Position numbers and translations under genes: made by a program. From assembly GCF_003429095.1 (NCBI RefSeq), contig NZ_QVTE01000007.1, positions 1-37,084 on the forward strand: 37,084 nucleotides of DNA, written 5' to 3'. The stretch is from Peribacillus saganii. Its GTDB lineage: Bacteria; Bacillota; Bacilli; Bacillales; DSM-1321. The notes beneath the pieces were generated by a model. The model saw only the letters and a program-made list of their open reading frames with translations, did no database searches and was not told the DNA's origin. This document shows, piece after piece, positions 17,479-25,571 of the stretch (its first letter is position 1; every line of letters starts with the position of its first letter).

Positions 17479-18249
17479 ATGAGAATTGTCGTTGAGAACG
17501 TAGCAAAAACGTTTATTGATTCAAAACGAGAAGTGACTGCGCTGCAGAATATCAATTTTGCCATTGAAGAGCAAGAATTTGTTGTTCTTGTAGGACCAAG
17601 CGGCTGCGGTAAATCAACTCTGCTCAATATTGTTGGCGGGTTAATGTCTCCAACCGATGGATTGGTTTATTTTGAAGGTACCAATCAAAAACAGCCGAAT
17701 TTAGCCATCGTTTTTCAGGAAATAGCTTTATTTCCATGGCGAAATGTGTTTGAAAATGTTGTCTATGGTCTTGAGGAACAAGGAGCCAGTAAACAAGAAA
17801 TCCAGGAAAAGGGCCAGCATTATATAGATATGGTCGGTTTAAATGGTTTTGAGAAGGCTTATCCCAAACAATTATCGGGCGGAATGAAGCAAAGGGCCGG
17901 GATTGCAAGAGCCCTTTCGGTAGAACCGGATTTGCTGCTGATGGACGAACCCTTTTCTGCGCTTGATGCACAAACCCGTACTCTGATGCAGGAAGAGCTG
18001 CTGACGATATGGAACCGAACGAAGCTGAGTACTTTATATGTCACCCACAATATCCAAGAAGCTGTCTATTTGGCTGACCGGGTAATTGTTTTGTCCAGAC
18101 ATCCAGGGACAATCAAAGAAATCATTCGAATCGATATGCCAAAGACCGGAAGAGATAGCGAACAGAATAGAGAGCAATTCGAGAAGTATTCTAATCAAAT
18201 CTGGGATCTCATTCGCCATGATGCCCAAGAAGCGCTGCTGGAGGGTTGA
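17479..18249 (+). CDS. ABC transporter ATP-binding protein (nitrate/sulfonate/taurine type)
   Basis: A 256-residue ATPase with Walker [10 protein letters not shown] (39-47), Q-loop VFQE (about 78-81), signature LSGGM (132-136), Walker B LLLMDE (152-157), D-loop SALD and switch His190. The sequence [11 protein letters not shown] after the Q-loop is typical of the TauB/SsuB/NrtD branch. The start ATG follows AAGGGAAGTGA. It lies 13 bases after the binding-protein gene, and its TGA is one base from the ATG of the permease gene, so the three are translated from one message. It is distinct from ssuB: the tail after residue 200 reads [20 protein letters not shown]. Confidence 0.93.
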   Translation: MRIVVENVAKTFIDSKREVTALQNINFAIEEQEFVVLVGPSGCGKSTLLNIVGGLMSPTDGLVYFEGTNQKQPNLAIVFQEIALFPWRNVFENVVYGLEEQGASKQEIQEKGQHYIDMVGLNGFEKAYPKQLSGGMKQRAGIARALSVEPDLLLMDEPFSALDAQTRTLMQEELLTIWNRTKLSTLYVTHNIQEAVYLADRVIVLSRHPGTIKEIIRIDMPKTGRDSEQNREQFEKYSNQIWDLIRHDAQEALLEG

Positions 18250-18250
18250 A

Positions 18251-19045
18251 ATGATGACTGAACCTAGACAAACCATTACAAATCGTGTTGCATTTCTTGA
18301 ACAGAGGATTCCAAAGTATGCATCTGTACTTGGTATAACAGGCTTGTTGTTACTTTGGGAGATTATTTGCCGATTAAATATTGTTCCTCCTCTGTTTTTA
18401 CCAGCACCATCTGCCATTTTAACTGATGCATGGGAGATGATTGCCACTGGTGAATTGTTCAAGAACCTTTTTGCCAGCCTGTACCGTGTCGGAATTGGTT
18501 ATGCACTTGGCGCGGTTCTTGGGATTGTCATCGGATTAATTCTCGGTTTCTCCAGGTGGACAGACGCAATTGTCACTCCAATTGTGTATTCCATTTACCC
18601 GATACCTAAAATCGCTCTTTTGCCTTTAATCATTTTGTGGCTTGGGATTGGTGAAATGCCAAAGGTCACAATTATTGCTCTGGGAGTATTTTTCCCTGTT
18701 GTGATTAATACGTTTTCAGGGGTAAAAAATGTAGATCCAATCCTTATCAAAGCAGCCGTGACATTCGGTTCGAGTCATGCAAATGTGATTCGAAAGGTCA
18801 TATTGCCTGGTTCCCTGCCAATGATATTTGCGGGCTTAAAGCTTGCAGCAGGAACATCGCTGCTGCTGCTCGTTTCGGCTGAAATGATCGCTGCCCAGCA
18901 AGGGATTGGCGCAATGGTATTGCATTATGGAAATTTAATGATTACAACGAAACTCATGGTCGGTGTGCTGCTGCTCTCCTTGCTTGGTTTGCTGTTTAAC
19001 AGGGGACTACAGTGGCTGGAGAATAAACTTCTGCCATGGAAATAA
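18251..19045 (+). CDS. ABC transporter permease (nitrate/sulfonate/taurine type)
   Basis: A 264-residue inner-membrane permease with about six helices and a BPD_transp_1 domain (about 70-255). The EAA loop region reads IKAAVTFGSSHANVIRKVIL at about residues 172-191. N-terminal PPLFLPAPSAILTDAWEM resembles SsuC/TauC permeases. The start is taken as ATG 18251 (a second ATG follows directly), because GGAGGG lies five bases upstream. The frame is open for 165 bases further upstream, inside the ATPase gene, but that part is a shadow. It is the last gene of the operon, and a strong terminator follows at 19093-19140. Confidence 0.9.
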   Translation: MMTEPRQTITNRVAFLEQRIPKYASVLGITGLLLLWEIICRLNIVPPLFLPAPSAILTDAWEMIATGELFKNLFASLYRVGIGYALGAVLGIVIGLILGFSRWTDAIVTPIVYSIYPIPKIALLPLIILWLGIGEMPKVTIIALGVFFPVVINTFSGVKNVDPILIKAAVTFGSSHANVIRKVILPGSLPMIFAGLKLAAGTSLLLLVSAEMIAAQQGIGAMVLHYGNLMITTKLMVGVLLLSLLGLLFNRGLQWLENKLLPWK

Positions 19046-19092
19046 TTTAGCATTCTGCCCATCTTTAAATAAATTCATAAATTCATGCATGC

Positions 19093-19140
19093 AAAAAGAG
19101 GCTGTTCCCAAAAATGATTTTTGGGGATGCCTCTTTTTTT
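19093..19140 (+). terminator. Intrinsic terminator of the NMT1-type ABC operon
   Basis: A long stem (AAAGAGGC, then TTCCCAAAAA with internal mismatches) around a TGA loop, ending in seven or eight Ts. It begins about 50 bases after the permease stop. Confidence 0.8.
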
Positions 19141-19243
19141 CATTGGGAGAATTCTTATGAAACGTTAAAGTTCCACAGAAATTCAAAGATAATTTCGTTA
19201 AAACAATGTAGTTACCAAATGACAGCAGAGTTTTATCATTCCA

Positions 19244-19281
19244 GCAATAAAGGAAGCCTGACACCAGCCTTCCTTTATTGC
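19244..19281. terminator. Perfect 13-bp hairpin between convergent genes
   Basis: GCAATAAAGGAAG pairs perfectly with CTTCCTTTATTGC around a 12-nt loop, between the ABC operon end and the yhbH end. No U-run follows on either strand, so it may be a backup terminator or an mRNA 3' stabiliser for yhbH. Confidence 0.5.
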
Positions 19282-19386
19282 ATCTTATGATCTCTCTCAT
19301 AATAGAGAATTAGAGGCAAGTTCATGCCGAAGCCCTTCGCTTTTTCGGATAACTATTAAAAATTCTTTTTTTGAATACCTTTCCGC

Positions 19387-20559
19387 TCATGCATGCATTT
19401 TGTTCTCTTCCTTTTTGAAGAAACTCTTCATTGCATGAAATACGTCTGATTTCTGCTTGAGGATATAATAGCGGAATTTTTCATTGTTGATGTTTTTGTA
19501 GGCACCCATCAAGGTAGAGTGGCGGTTATATTGGTTAACTTCACCGTATCCAAACATATTTGATACTTTCATCAGCTGTTCAACAAGTTTTACACATCTG
19601 GCATTATCTGACGTTAGATTATCCCCGTCAGAAAAATGGAATGGATAGATATTAAATTTGGATGGACTGTATTTACCCTCTACTAATTCAAGTGACTTTC
19701 GATACACGGATGAACAGATGGTTCCACCGCTTTCTCCCTTCGAGAAGAAGTCTTCTTCGGATACAACCTTTGCTTCTGTATGGTGAGCAATGAATTCGAT
19801 TTCGACTGTTTCATATTTGGTGCGAAGGAAACGGGTCATCCAGAAGAAAAAGCTGCGGGCCATATATTTTTCCCATAGTCCCATACTGCCTGACGTATCC
19901 ATCATCGCCAGCACGACGGCTTTTGAATCCGGCTTTACTACTTCATTCCAGGTCTTGAATTTTAAGTCTTCCGGGTAGATTGGATGAAAGCCCGGAGTGC
20001 CGCTCATTGCATTGCGTTTGAATGCTGACATCATTGTTTTCTTTTTATCAATATTTCCCATTAAACCTGTTTTGCGGATATCGTTAAATTCAATATTCTC
20101 CACCTGATGTTCGTCGTTTTCTTTTCGCTGCAAATTAGGCAGCTCCAGCTGGCTGAATAGAGCTTCCTCAATTTCAAGCATCGAAACTTCTGCTTCATAG
20201 TAGTCTTCTCCAGCTTGGTCTCCTGCCCCTTGGCCTTTTCCGGGACCTTTTTGCTGTGAAGGTGAGCCATCACGAGCCACTACATCTCCAACCTTGCTCT
20301 CCCCGTCTCCCTGGCCAACATGTTTGTTTTTATCATAGTTATACCGTATTTTATATTCATCTAACGACCGAATCGGAATCTTTACAACATCGCGGCCATT
20401 GGACATGATAATGCTTTCCTCAGAAATTAAATCCGGCAGATTATTTTTGAGGGCTTCCTGTACCTTTTCTTGATGGCGCTGCTGATCGTCGTAGCCTTTG
20501 CGGTGGAGGGACCAATCTTCCTTAGAAATCACAAACTGATGATTATTCGCATCCGACAT
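19387..20559 (-). CDS. yhbH: Sporulation-associated protein YhbH (UPF0229, VWA-like domain)
   Basis: A 390-residue cytoplasmic protein of the YhbH/YeaH family, found with the PrkA/YeaG kinase and often with SpoVR. The N-terminus [20 protein letters not shown] (12-31) is near-invariant in Bacillus. A Gly/Gln-rich low-complexity stretch follows at about 99-117. The C-terminal half is von Willebrand A-like with MIDAS motif DTSGS (221-225). The start ATG follows AGGAGGGGAAG. In B. subtilis yhbH also lies downstream of prkA on the same strand; here about 1.4 kb with several small ORFs separates them. The molecular role of the family is still unclear; it is linked to sporulation and stress signalling. 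Confidence 0.95.
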   Translation of the reverse strand: MSDANNHQFVISKEDWSLHRKGYDDQQRHQEKVQEALKNNLPDLISEESIIMSNGRDVVKIPIRSLDEYKIRYNYDKNKHVGQGDGESKVGDVVARDGSPSQQKGPGKGQGAGDQAGEDYYEAEVSMLEIEEALFSQLELPNLQRKENDEHQVENIEFNDIRKTGLMGNIDKKKTMMSAFKRNAMSGTPGFHPIYPEDLKFKTWNEVVKPDSKAVVLAMMDTSGSMGLWEKYMARSFFFWMTRFLRTKYETVEIEFIAHHTEAKVVSEEDFFSKGESGGTICSSVYRKSLELVEGKYSPSKFNIYPFHFSDGDNLTSDNARCVKLVEQLMKVSNMFGYGEVNQYNRHSTLMGAYKNINNEKFRYYILKQKSDVFHAMKSFFKKEENKMHA

Positions 20560-20911
20560 ATTTCTTCCCCTCCTAAAAAAATTTTTTCACACAAATTTTA
20601 ATCCATTAGCATACAATATCGAGTGTCCAAAATTCCCAGTTCCAATAACAATTCCTTTATTCTATAAACATCCAGTGGTAAAGTCCTAATTCCTTAAAGG
20701 TTCGAATGATAAAGGATTGTATTACTCTATCTTATGCGGCAGATGCAGAATAATTTACAAATTATTTAGACAATGGGACATGCACAAGTGATTTGGACAA
20801 GCACATTTCTTCTTATCCTGTTATTCTAGAATAAAAACCACGTTTAGAAAGCTTTACTGCGTTTTCTTCCTTTCTCTGTTACTCGACTTCTGCTCTTCAT
20901 ATTTTCTCCAT
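20560..20911. other. Intergenic region upstream of yhbH
   Basis: About 350 bases with no credible gene on either strand. A 14-bp perfect palindrome TTATTCTAGAATAA occurs at 20820-20833; its role is unknown. No clear SigE or SigK promoter was found for yhbH here. Confidence 0.4.
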
Positions 20912-20941
20912 ATTAAAAGCCTCCGCAAATTTCGCGAAGGC
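20912..20941 (-). terminator. Terminator-like hairpin of the 56-aa gene
   Basis: GCCTTCGC and GCGGAGGC arms (8 pairs, one G-T) around a 7-nt loop, followed on the minus strand by TTTTAAT. It begins two bases after the TAA of the small gene. Confidence 0.55.
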
Positions 20942-20943
20942 AG

Positions 20944-21114
20944 TTACTTTGTCTCGATTTCATGCTGTACAGGGTCAGGTCTCTTATCCCATTGCTTCAG
21001 TTCTGCGTTTGTTCGTAGATTTTCCATCTGCTTACCGAGGTTTTTCATTTCATCCAAATCCTTGGCCATGGAGCTGTTTTCCGGTACAAAATCCTTTTTT
21101 ACTTCCTTCTCCAT
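20944..21114 (-). CDS. Small conserved-looking hydrophilic protein (56 aa)
   Basis: A short frame of 56 codons, MEKEVKKDFVPENSSMAKDL at the N-terminus and ending in DPVQHEIETK. It is highly charged and predicted helical or coiled (DLDEMKNLGKQMENLRTNAE), with no membrane segment or cysteine. The start ATG at 21114 is preceded by AGAGGTGAT with good spacing, and a hairpin terminator follows directly after the stop, so this looks like a real monocistronic gene. It lies between prkA and yhbH on the same strand. I do not recognise a named family; a sporulation or stress role is only suggested by location. Confidence 0.7.
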   Translation of the reverse strand: MEKEVKKDFVPENSSMAKDLDEMKNLGKQMENLRTNAELKQWDKRPDPVQHEIETK

Positions 21115-21129
21115 ATAATCACCTCTAAA

Positions 21130-21372
21130 TTGTATATACCCGCTATTTTAAAACAGAAACCAGTTGTCGGACTTTATTTGAAAATTAAGGAAGCAACTTC
21201 AGGTACCGTGATTCAGACACTCGAGTCCCTATTGAATGGAATAAACGGCATTGAAAGGGTTCTAGTGAACGTTGAAGACGGAGAAGTGAAATTCGAATAT
21301 CGTTCTGCTATTGTAACCTTTGAGCAAATTGTAGAACTCTTCGAAAATAATGGGCTACATATCCGGAAATAA
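21130..21372 (+). CDS. Small protein with an HMA-like ferredoxin fold, lacking CxxC
   Basis: An 80-codon frame divergent from the 56-aa gene. The pattern VGLYLKIKEATSGTVIQTLE, then GINGIERVLVNVEDGEVKFEY and TFEQIVELFENNGLHI follows the beta-alpha-beta-beta-alpha-beta order of heavy-metal-associated domains. There is no CxxC, so copper binding is unlikely. The only usable start is TTG at 21130, with no good SD, and the two divergent starts are only 15 bases apart; translation is therefore uncertain. A terminator follows at 21382-21411, which supports expression. It could be a degenerate HMA protein or a protein-interaction domain. Confidence 0.5.
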   Translation: MYIPAILKQKPVVGLYLKIKEATSGTVIQTLESLLNGINGIERVLVNVEDGEVKFEYRSAIVTFEQIVELFENNGLHIRK

Positions 21373-21381
21373 AAACACACG

Positions 21382-21411
21382 GGAGATGGCAACATCAGGA
21401 TCTCCTTTTTT
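21382..21411 (+). terminator. Intrinsic terminator of the HMA-like ORF
   Basis: GGAGAT and ATCTCC arms around an 11-nt loop followed by six Ts, ten bases after the stop codon. Confidence 0.65.
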
Positions 21412-21472
21412 CTATTTGAGGATAAGATAAAAAAGAATGTGATACGATTACATGGCTGCTCATATCGAATAA

Positions 21473-21616
21473 CTAGTTCTTGCAAGATTGTTCCAGTATT
21501 CGGTTCATTGCATAAGTTTTTATTAAATGATAGTTGTATCCTTTGTCGCCGTATGGTTGGCGCGTTTCAAACCACTTATAAATTTTGATATAAAATATGT
21601 CAAACAATCTTTTCAT
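21473..21616 (-). CDS. Possible small protein (47 aa), aromatic-rich
   Basis: A 47-codon frame starting MKRLFDIFYIKIYKWFETRQ and ending LEQSCKN. The composition (Tyr, Trp, Phe, Lys) and the QPYGDKGYNYH segment look protein-like rather than random. Against it, there is no ribosome binding site before the ATG at 21616, and a terminator (21625-21660) lies immediately upstream. It may be a remnant of a longer gene or may use a separate promoter. No family recognised. Confidence 0.3.
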   Translation of the reverse strand: MKRLFDIFYIKIYKWFETRQPYGDKGYNYHLIKTYAMNRILEQSCKN

Positions 21617-21624
21617 TAGTTAAT

Positions 21625-21660
21625 GAAAAAAAGCCCCGGTCTCAGTTCAAACCGGAAGGC
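21625..21660 (-). terminator. Intrinsic terminator of the 51-aa gene
   Basis: On the minus strand CCGGT and ACCGG arms, extended by GCC and GGC, are followed by seven Ts. It lies ten bases after the stop of the 51-aa gene. Confidence 0.75.
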
Positions 21661-21669
21661 CTCCATCTC

Positions 21670-21825
21670 TTAACTTGGGTTCACTTCGTCCAAAGATAAG
21701 GTAGTAACACTCGTATATTCCCCTTTTTTAATATCCTCTTCTGTAGCCTGCTTATCAAATTCCTCATGGTCATCAATTCCAGGGGCTACCATGTTATCAA
21801 GGTTCTGTTCATCTTTTTTCTTCAT
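21670..21825 (-). CDS. Small acidic hydrophilic protein (51 aa)
   Basis: The chosen start is the ATG at 21825, because AAGGAGATGA lies seven bases upstream; the frame is open further up to 21921 but without such a site. The product MKKKDEQNLDNMVAPGIDDH continues with EEFDKQATEEDIKKGEYTSV and ends SLDEVNPS. It is strongly acidic, lacks membrane segments and cysteines, and is probably extended or helical. It has its own terminator and lies just downstream of the prkA terminator. It is not a family I can name; similar small proteins occur near sporulation genes in Bacillaceae, but that is memory, not proof. Confidence 0.6.
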   Translation of the reverse strand: MKKKDEQNLDNMVAPGIDDHEEFDKQATEEDIKKGEYTSVTTLSLDEVNPS

Positions 21826-21927
21826 AAATGGCTCATCTCCTTTTAGCATTACAATCCCCCGAAGCTTTAAAGGATATACAGGTCCAAGTATTGCCGATAA
21901 ACCACCCTTTCTTATAAACAATAAACA

Positions 21928-21950
21928 CCCTGCCAGCTTTGCCGGCAGGG
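21928..21950 (-). terminator. Intrinsic terminator of prkA
   Basis: CCCTGCC and GGCAGGG arms with a 9-nt loop; on the minus strand the tail is TGTTTATTGTTT. It lies 45 bases after the prkA stop. Confidence 0.65.
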
Positions 21951-21994
21951 CGAAAACGGTTTGTTTTTCCCCACAATAGTTTATTCAATGGCCG

Positions 21995-23890
21995 CTATCT
22001 GTTTAGCAGACTTCCTACATATCGAAGCAGTTCGTTTGCAGAAGTGGAGTTATAGCCATGTTCATCAATTAACCTTGCCACTACTTCATTTACCTTTTTC
22101 AGCTGGCGCTCATCCGGCGTTTTTGTGGAAGTTGTAATTTTTACAACATCCTTTAAATCTGCAAACAGCTTCTTCTGTATGGCTTCACGAAGACGGTCGT
22201 GTGAATTATAATCAAATCTCTTGCCTTTACGTGCATATGCGGAAATTCTGATCAAAATCTCTTCACGGAAAGCTTTTTTTGCATTTTCAGATATACCGAT
22301 TTGTTCTTCTATCGAACGCATTAATTTTTCATCCGGACTAATTTCCTCTCCGGTTAATGGATCGTGGAGCTTCTGTTTATTACAGTACGCTTCCACATTA
22401 TCCAGATAGTTATCCATAAGCGTTTTAGCAGACTCCTCATAGGAATAAACAAATGCTTTTTGTACTTCCTTCTTGGCGATTGTGTCATATTCCTTTCTCG
22501 CCAAAGAGATAAAGTTCAGATAGCGCTCACGAAGCTCAGCAGTGATCGACGGGTGCTGATCCAGCCCTTCTTTAAGAGAACGAAGGACATCCAGTGCATT
22601 AATGGATGGAATTTCTTTTCGGATAATTGTGGAAGAAATCCTGTTAATCACATAGCGCGGATCAATTCCGCTCATGCCCTCATCCTGGTATTCCTTCTTC
22701 AGTTCATCAATATCTGCTGAATTATAACCTTCTACGCTTTCACCGTTATATAACCTCATTTTCTTTATCAGGTCGATATCGCCTTTTTTCGGATCTTTCA
22801 GCCTGGTTAAAATCGTAAACATGGCGGCAACCTTTAAGGTGTGCGGTGCAATATGCACATTGGAAACATCGCTTTCACGGATCATTTTTTCATAAATCTT
22901 CTCTTCTTCGGTAACTTTCAAATTATACGGTACTGGCATAACAATTATCCTGGAGTGTAAGGCTTCGTTTTTCTTATTGGATATGAAAGAACGATACTCT
23001 GTCTCATTTGTGTGCGCAACGATTAATTCATCCGCAGAAATTAACGCGAAACGGCCAGCCTTGAAATTTCCTTCCTGTGTCAGGGAAAGCAGATGCCACA
23101 AAAATTTCTCATCACATTTCAGCATTTCCTGAAACTCCATCATGCCTCGGTTCGCTTTGTTCAGCTCACCATCAAACCTGTATGCCCTTGGATCAGATTC
23201 AGAACCATATTCAGCAATCGTTGAAAAGTCGATGCTGCCGGTTAAATCAGCAATATCCTGCGATTTTGGATCGGATGGGCTGAATGTCCCAATTCCCACT
23301 CTCTTGTCTTCCGATAGGAAAATTCTTTCCACAATGACATCCTCAATCCGGCCGCCATAATCCTGCTCAAGGCGCATAACATTTAGCGGTGACAAATTCC
23401 CCTCGATCCGGATGCCATATTCGTCGTAAAAGTCGTCCCGCAAATAATGGGGTATCAGGTGCAGCGGATCCTCATGCATCGGGCATCCTTTAATAGCATA
23501 AATGGCACCATTAGTTTTATGGGAATAGTTTTCAAGACCGCGTTTTAACATAGAAACCAGCGTCGATTTCCCACCGCTGACAGGACCCATTAACAGCAAT
23601 ATTCGTTTGCGGACATCGAGCCTTTTTGCGGCCGGATGAAAATACTCTTCTACTAAACGCTCAAGCGATTCCTCAAGCCCAAACAGCTGGGCGCTGAAAA
23701 AATTATACTTTCTTTTTCCATTAACCTCTTCAATACCGGCATCTTTAATCATGTTATATACACGTGAATGTGCTGACTGTGCAACCAATGGCTGTTCTTT
23801 GATGATATCCAAATACTCCGCGAAGGTGCCTTCCCACTTCAGCTTGTTCTCTTCTTCCCTGAACTTTTCAATCTTTTTCAAAATATCCAT
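21995..23890 (-). CDS. prkA: PrkA serine protein kinase / AAA-type sporulation protein
   Basis: A 631-residue cytoplasmic protein of the PrkA/YeaG family: an N-terminal AAA+ ATPase module with Walker A GPVSGGKST (102-110) and a C-terminal PrkA kinase-like domain (about 385-631). In B. subtilis it acts in sporulation, described both as a Ser kinase and as a Lon-like ATP-dependent protease. The length equals the usual 631 aa when the ATG at 23890 is used. This start has GGGGGAGGT upstream and the family N-terminus MDILKKIEKFREEE; an upstream extension of 31 codons is spurious. A SigE-like -10 box CATACAGT lies 40 bases upstream. The partner gene yhbH is downstream on the same strand. Confidence 0.97.
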   Translation of the reverse strand: MDILKKIEKFREEENKLKWEGTFAEYLDIIKEQPLVAQSAHSRVYNMIKDAGIEEVNGKRKYNFFSAQLFGLEESLERLVEEYFHPAAKRLDVRKRILLLMGPVSGGKSTLVSMLKRGLENYSHKTNGAIYAIKGCPMHEDPLHLIPHYLRDDFYDEYGIRIEGNLSPLNVMRLEQDYGGRIEDVIVERIFLSEDKRVGIGTFSPSDPKSQDIADLTGSIDFSTIAEYGSESDPRAYRFDGELNKANRGMMEFQEMLKCDEKFLWHLLSLTQEGNFKAGRFALISADELIVAHTNETEYRSFISNKKNEALHSRIIVMPVPYNLKVTEEEKIYEKMIRESDVSNVHIAPHTLKVAAMFTILTRLKDPKKGDIDLIKKMRLYNGESVEGYNSADIDELKKEYQDEGMSGIDPRYVINRISSTIIRKEIPSINALDVLRSLKEGLDQHPSITAELRERYLNFISLARKEYDTIAKKEVQKAFVYSYEESAKTLMDNYLDNVEAYCNKQKLHDPLTGEEISPDEKLMRSIEEQIGISENAKKAFREEILIRISAYARKGKRFDYNSHDRLREAIQKKLFADLKDVVKITTSTKTPDERQLKKVNEVVARLIDEHGYNSTSANELLRYVGSLLNR

Positions 23891-23929
23891 AAAGGAACCT
23901 CCCCCTGTAACTTTCAGAGATGATAATAT

Positions 23930-23958
23930 ACTGTATGCGCTGAATTCGATAATCATGA
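23930..23958 (-). promoter_or_regulatory. Candidate SigE promoter of prkA
   Basis: On the minus strand CATACAGT (23930-23937) fits the SigE -10 consensus CATACA-T. Fourteen bases upstream TCATGAT (23952-23958) fits the -35 poorly. Mother-cell SigE control of prkA is known in B. subtilis; here it is an inference. Confidence 0.5.
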
Positions 23959-24010
23959 TAGCGAATAAGTTAAGCACGTTCACATGTTATAAAATCTCCA
24001 CAGGTTTTCA

Positions 24011-24039
24011 TTCACTCTGTCCAGGGGATAAGGTATAAT
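24011..24039 (+). promoter_or_regulatory. Predicted SigA promoter of the 29-aa membrane protein gene
   Basis: TTCACT (24011-24016), a 17-bp spacer and consensus TATAAT (24034-24039), ending 52 bases before the GTG start. The -35 match is only 4/6. Confidence 0.5.
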
Positions 24040-24091
24040 ATCGATATAACTATACAAATTGGGACATTATCGGATAAAGGAGGACTACATA

Positions 24092-24181
24092 GTGGGTACA
24101 ATTATTATCATTGGTGTGACAATCGCTTTCCTTGCTGCTATTTTCACTGCTGGATATAACGACAAGCCAGGTGTAAAATAA
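24092..24181 (+). CDS. 29-aa single-pass membrane miniprotein
   Basis: GTG start at 24092 with AAAGGAGGA seven bases upstream, a perfect ribosome site. The product MGTIIIIGVTIAFLAAIFTA is followed by GYNDKPGVK and a stop: one transmembrane helix (about residues 3-20) and a short polar tail. A TATAAT-type promoter lies upstream, and prkA diverges on the other side. A dispersed repeat copy begins within ten bases of the stop. Proteins of this size and type can be subunits or regulators of membrane complexes, as with CydX/CydS-like peptides, but I do not recognise this one and assign no function. Confidence 0.72.
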   Translation: MGTIIIIGVTIAFLAAIFTAGYNDKPGVK

Positions 24182-24189
24182 GAAACTCT

Positions 24190-24305
24190 CAAACGCCCTG
24201 GCAGAGAAATATCGGTAAGATCGCTCGTCCTCACAAAGCTGTCGCTTTTTTTTTCATGTGATGGATCGCTGCCGAAGCATTCCTTGTACTGTGCGTCCGA
24301 GCTTT
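24190..24305 (+). repeat. Dispersed intergenic repeat, copy 2 (partial)
   Basis: Shares with the first 110 bases of the copy at 29847-30260 the blocks GCCCTGGCAG, CGTCCTCACAAAGCTG, ATCGCTGCCGAAGC and TTCCTTGT, in the same order and orientation. The downstream two thirds of the element are missing. Confidence 0.7.
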
Positions 24306-24386
24306 ATTTTACCCCATAAAAAAATTTGCTGTTCGCTGGAGTTAGCAACCTGTACTTTTTAAGAGGCTATCCTTTCATATTTTATA

Positions 24387-24422
24387 ACAAAAAAACGGCT
24401 GATCCTGCTATCAGCCGTTTTT
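24387..24422 (-). terminator. Intrinsic terminator of nfrA
   Basis: AAAAACGGCTGAT pairs with ATCAGCCGTTTTT around a 6-nt loop, with a run of Ts on the minus strand. It lies 30 bases after the nfrA stop. Confidence 0.85.
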
Positions 24423-24450
24423 CGTATTCCCTATTTCTTTGTACTGTCAA

Positions 24451-25200
24451 TTATCTCTTATTTAAGTTCCTCTGTTCCACAAATTCCTTCATATACATTC
24501 GGCTTTTCGCTCCGATCATATGCACCATTTGCCCTGTCCAAGTATCTTTCCTTGCCCCATCGGTACGTTCCTCATAATAAGCGGAGATTGTTTCATTATA
24601 CTTAATCAGTTGATCCTTGAAACTCGCCTCATCGTTGTTATAGCCATTCTCATGATAAATGTTTTCAAGCGGCAGACGGGGCTTTTTATCAGTTACTTTT
24701 TTAGGATAGCCGACTGCCATGCCAAAAAGCGGCAGTACTCCTTCTGGAATACTCAACAAATCACATACCACCGGCAAATCATTGCGGATTCCGCCGATAT
24801 AGCAAATACCAAGTCCCATTGATTCGGCTGCCAGGGCTGCATTTTGTGCAGCCAAAGCGGCATCAATACAGGCTACCATAAACTTTTCAGTGCTTTCGAG
24901 CGGTGCCTGCAAATTCACATCTTCCATCTCTGCAAGGATTCTATGTCTGTTTAAATCACCGCAAAACACAAAAAAGTGGCCATTGTTCTCAACATAAGAC
25001 TGTTCTCCGGCAAGCTCGGCTAGCCTTTGCTTTTTCTCGCGATCATTTACACCAATAATCGTGTAAGCTTGGACAAAACTCGAAGTTGAAGCAGACTGGG
25101 CACTCCTGACAATCGTTTCAATTTGCTCAGCCGTTAGGTTTTGCTCCTTAAAGGAACGAATCGAGCGATGGTTTAGTATTGTTTCAATTACTTCATTCAA
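24451..25200 (-). CDS. nfrA: NADPH-dependent FMN nitro/flavin reductase (NfrA type)
   Basis: A 249-residue FMN-dependent oxidoreductase of the nitroreductase superfamily, NfsA/NfrA branch. The opening ETILNHRSIRSFKEQNLTAE (5-24) contains the FMN phosphate-binding HRSIRSF. QSASTSSFVQAY (about 34-45), the helix AALAAQNAALAAESMGLGICYIGGIRN (near 113-139), KPRLPLENIYHEN and YYEERT match the family in order, and the length is identical to B. subtilis NfrA as I remember it. It reduces FMN, nitroaromatics or disulfides using NADPH and is stress-linked in Bacillus. The start is TTG at 25200, with AGAGGTGA upstream. It is the only gene of its unit, with its own terminator. Confidence 0.93.
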   Translation of the reverse strand: MNEVIETILNHRSIRSFKEQNLTAEQIETIVRSAQSASTSSFVQAYTIIGVNDREKKQRLAELAGEQSYVENNGHFFVFCGDLNRHRILAEMEDVNLQAPLESTEKFMVACIDAALAAQNAALAAESMGLGICYIGGIRNDLPVVCDLLSIPEGVLPLFGMAVGYPKKVTDKKPRLPLENIYHENGYNNDEASFKDQLIKYNETISAYYEERTDGARKDTWTGQMVHMIGAKSRMYMKEFVEQRNLNKR

Positions 25201-25327
25201 TTGATTTCACCTCTTATATCAACATTCCCTGCCGGCATAAAGGACAAACTGTTTTATCCTTTTGATGTTCAGATAAAAATTTGGTTGCTAAATTTAGCCC
25301 CCCTAATGATAATAATTCCTGACATTT

Positions 25328-25354
25328 AAAAAAAGCCCTGCTTATAAAACAGGG
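25328..25354 (-). terminator. Terminator-like hairpin between trmL and nfrA
   Basis: CCCTG and CAGGG arms with a 9-nt loop, followed on the minus strand by seven Ts after GC. It probably ends trmL transcription. Confidence 0.6.
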
Positions 25355-25571
25355 ATCCAAAGCAAAGGCTTCCTCTTTGCTAACAAATAACGTTTTATGC
25401 CGACTTTTGTTCGAGAGAGCACTCAGAGGCGCGTTCAAACTTTGTCTTTTGGAACCCTTCACCAAACAATGATTTCTCTCTGCAAAAAAGACTTCTTACA
25501 TTATACTTATTCCTCATAACCGTTTAAGAAATGACTATTGGAAATGATAATAACAATAGAATGTATCAGAA

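Noticed and set aside
25214..25465. 83-codon minus-strand ORF ending in CPLCRQGMLI
   Set aside because: It starts at TTG without a ribosome site and contains a terminator hairpin with a T-run in its middle. The CxxC end is suggestive, but a decayed fragment is the most that can be said.
25530..25560. Fur-box-like GATAATAACAATAG
   Set aside because: Only one half resembles the Fur inverted repeat; it lies downstream of trmL with no iron gene nearby.
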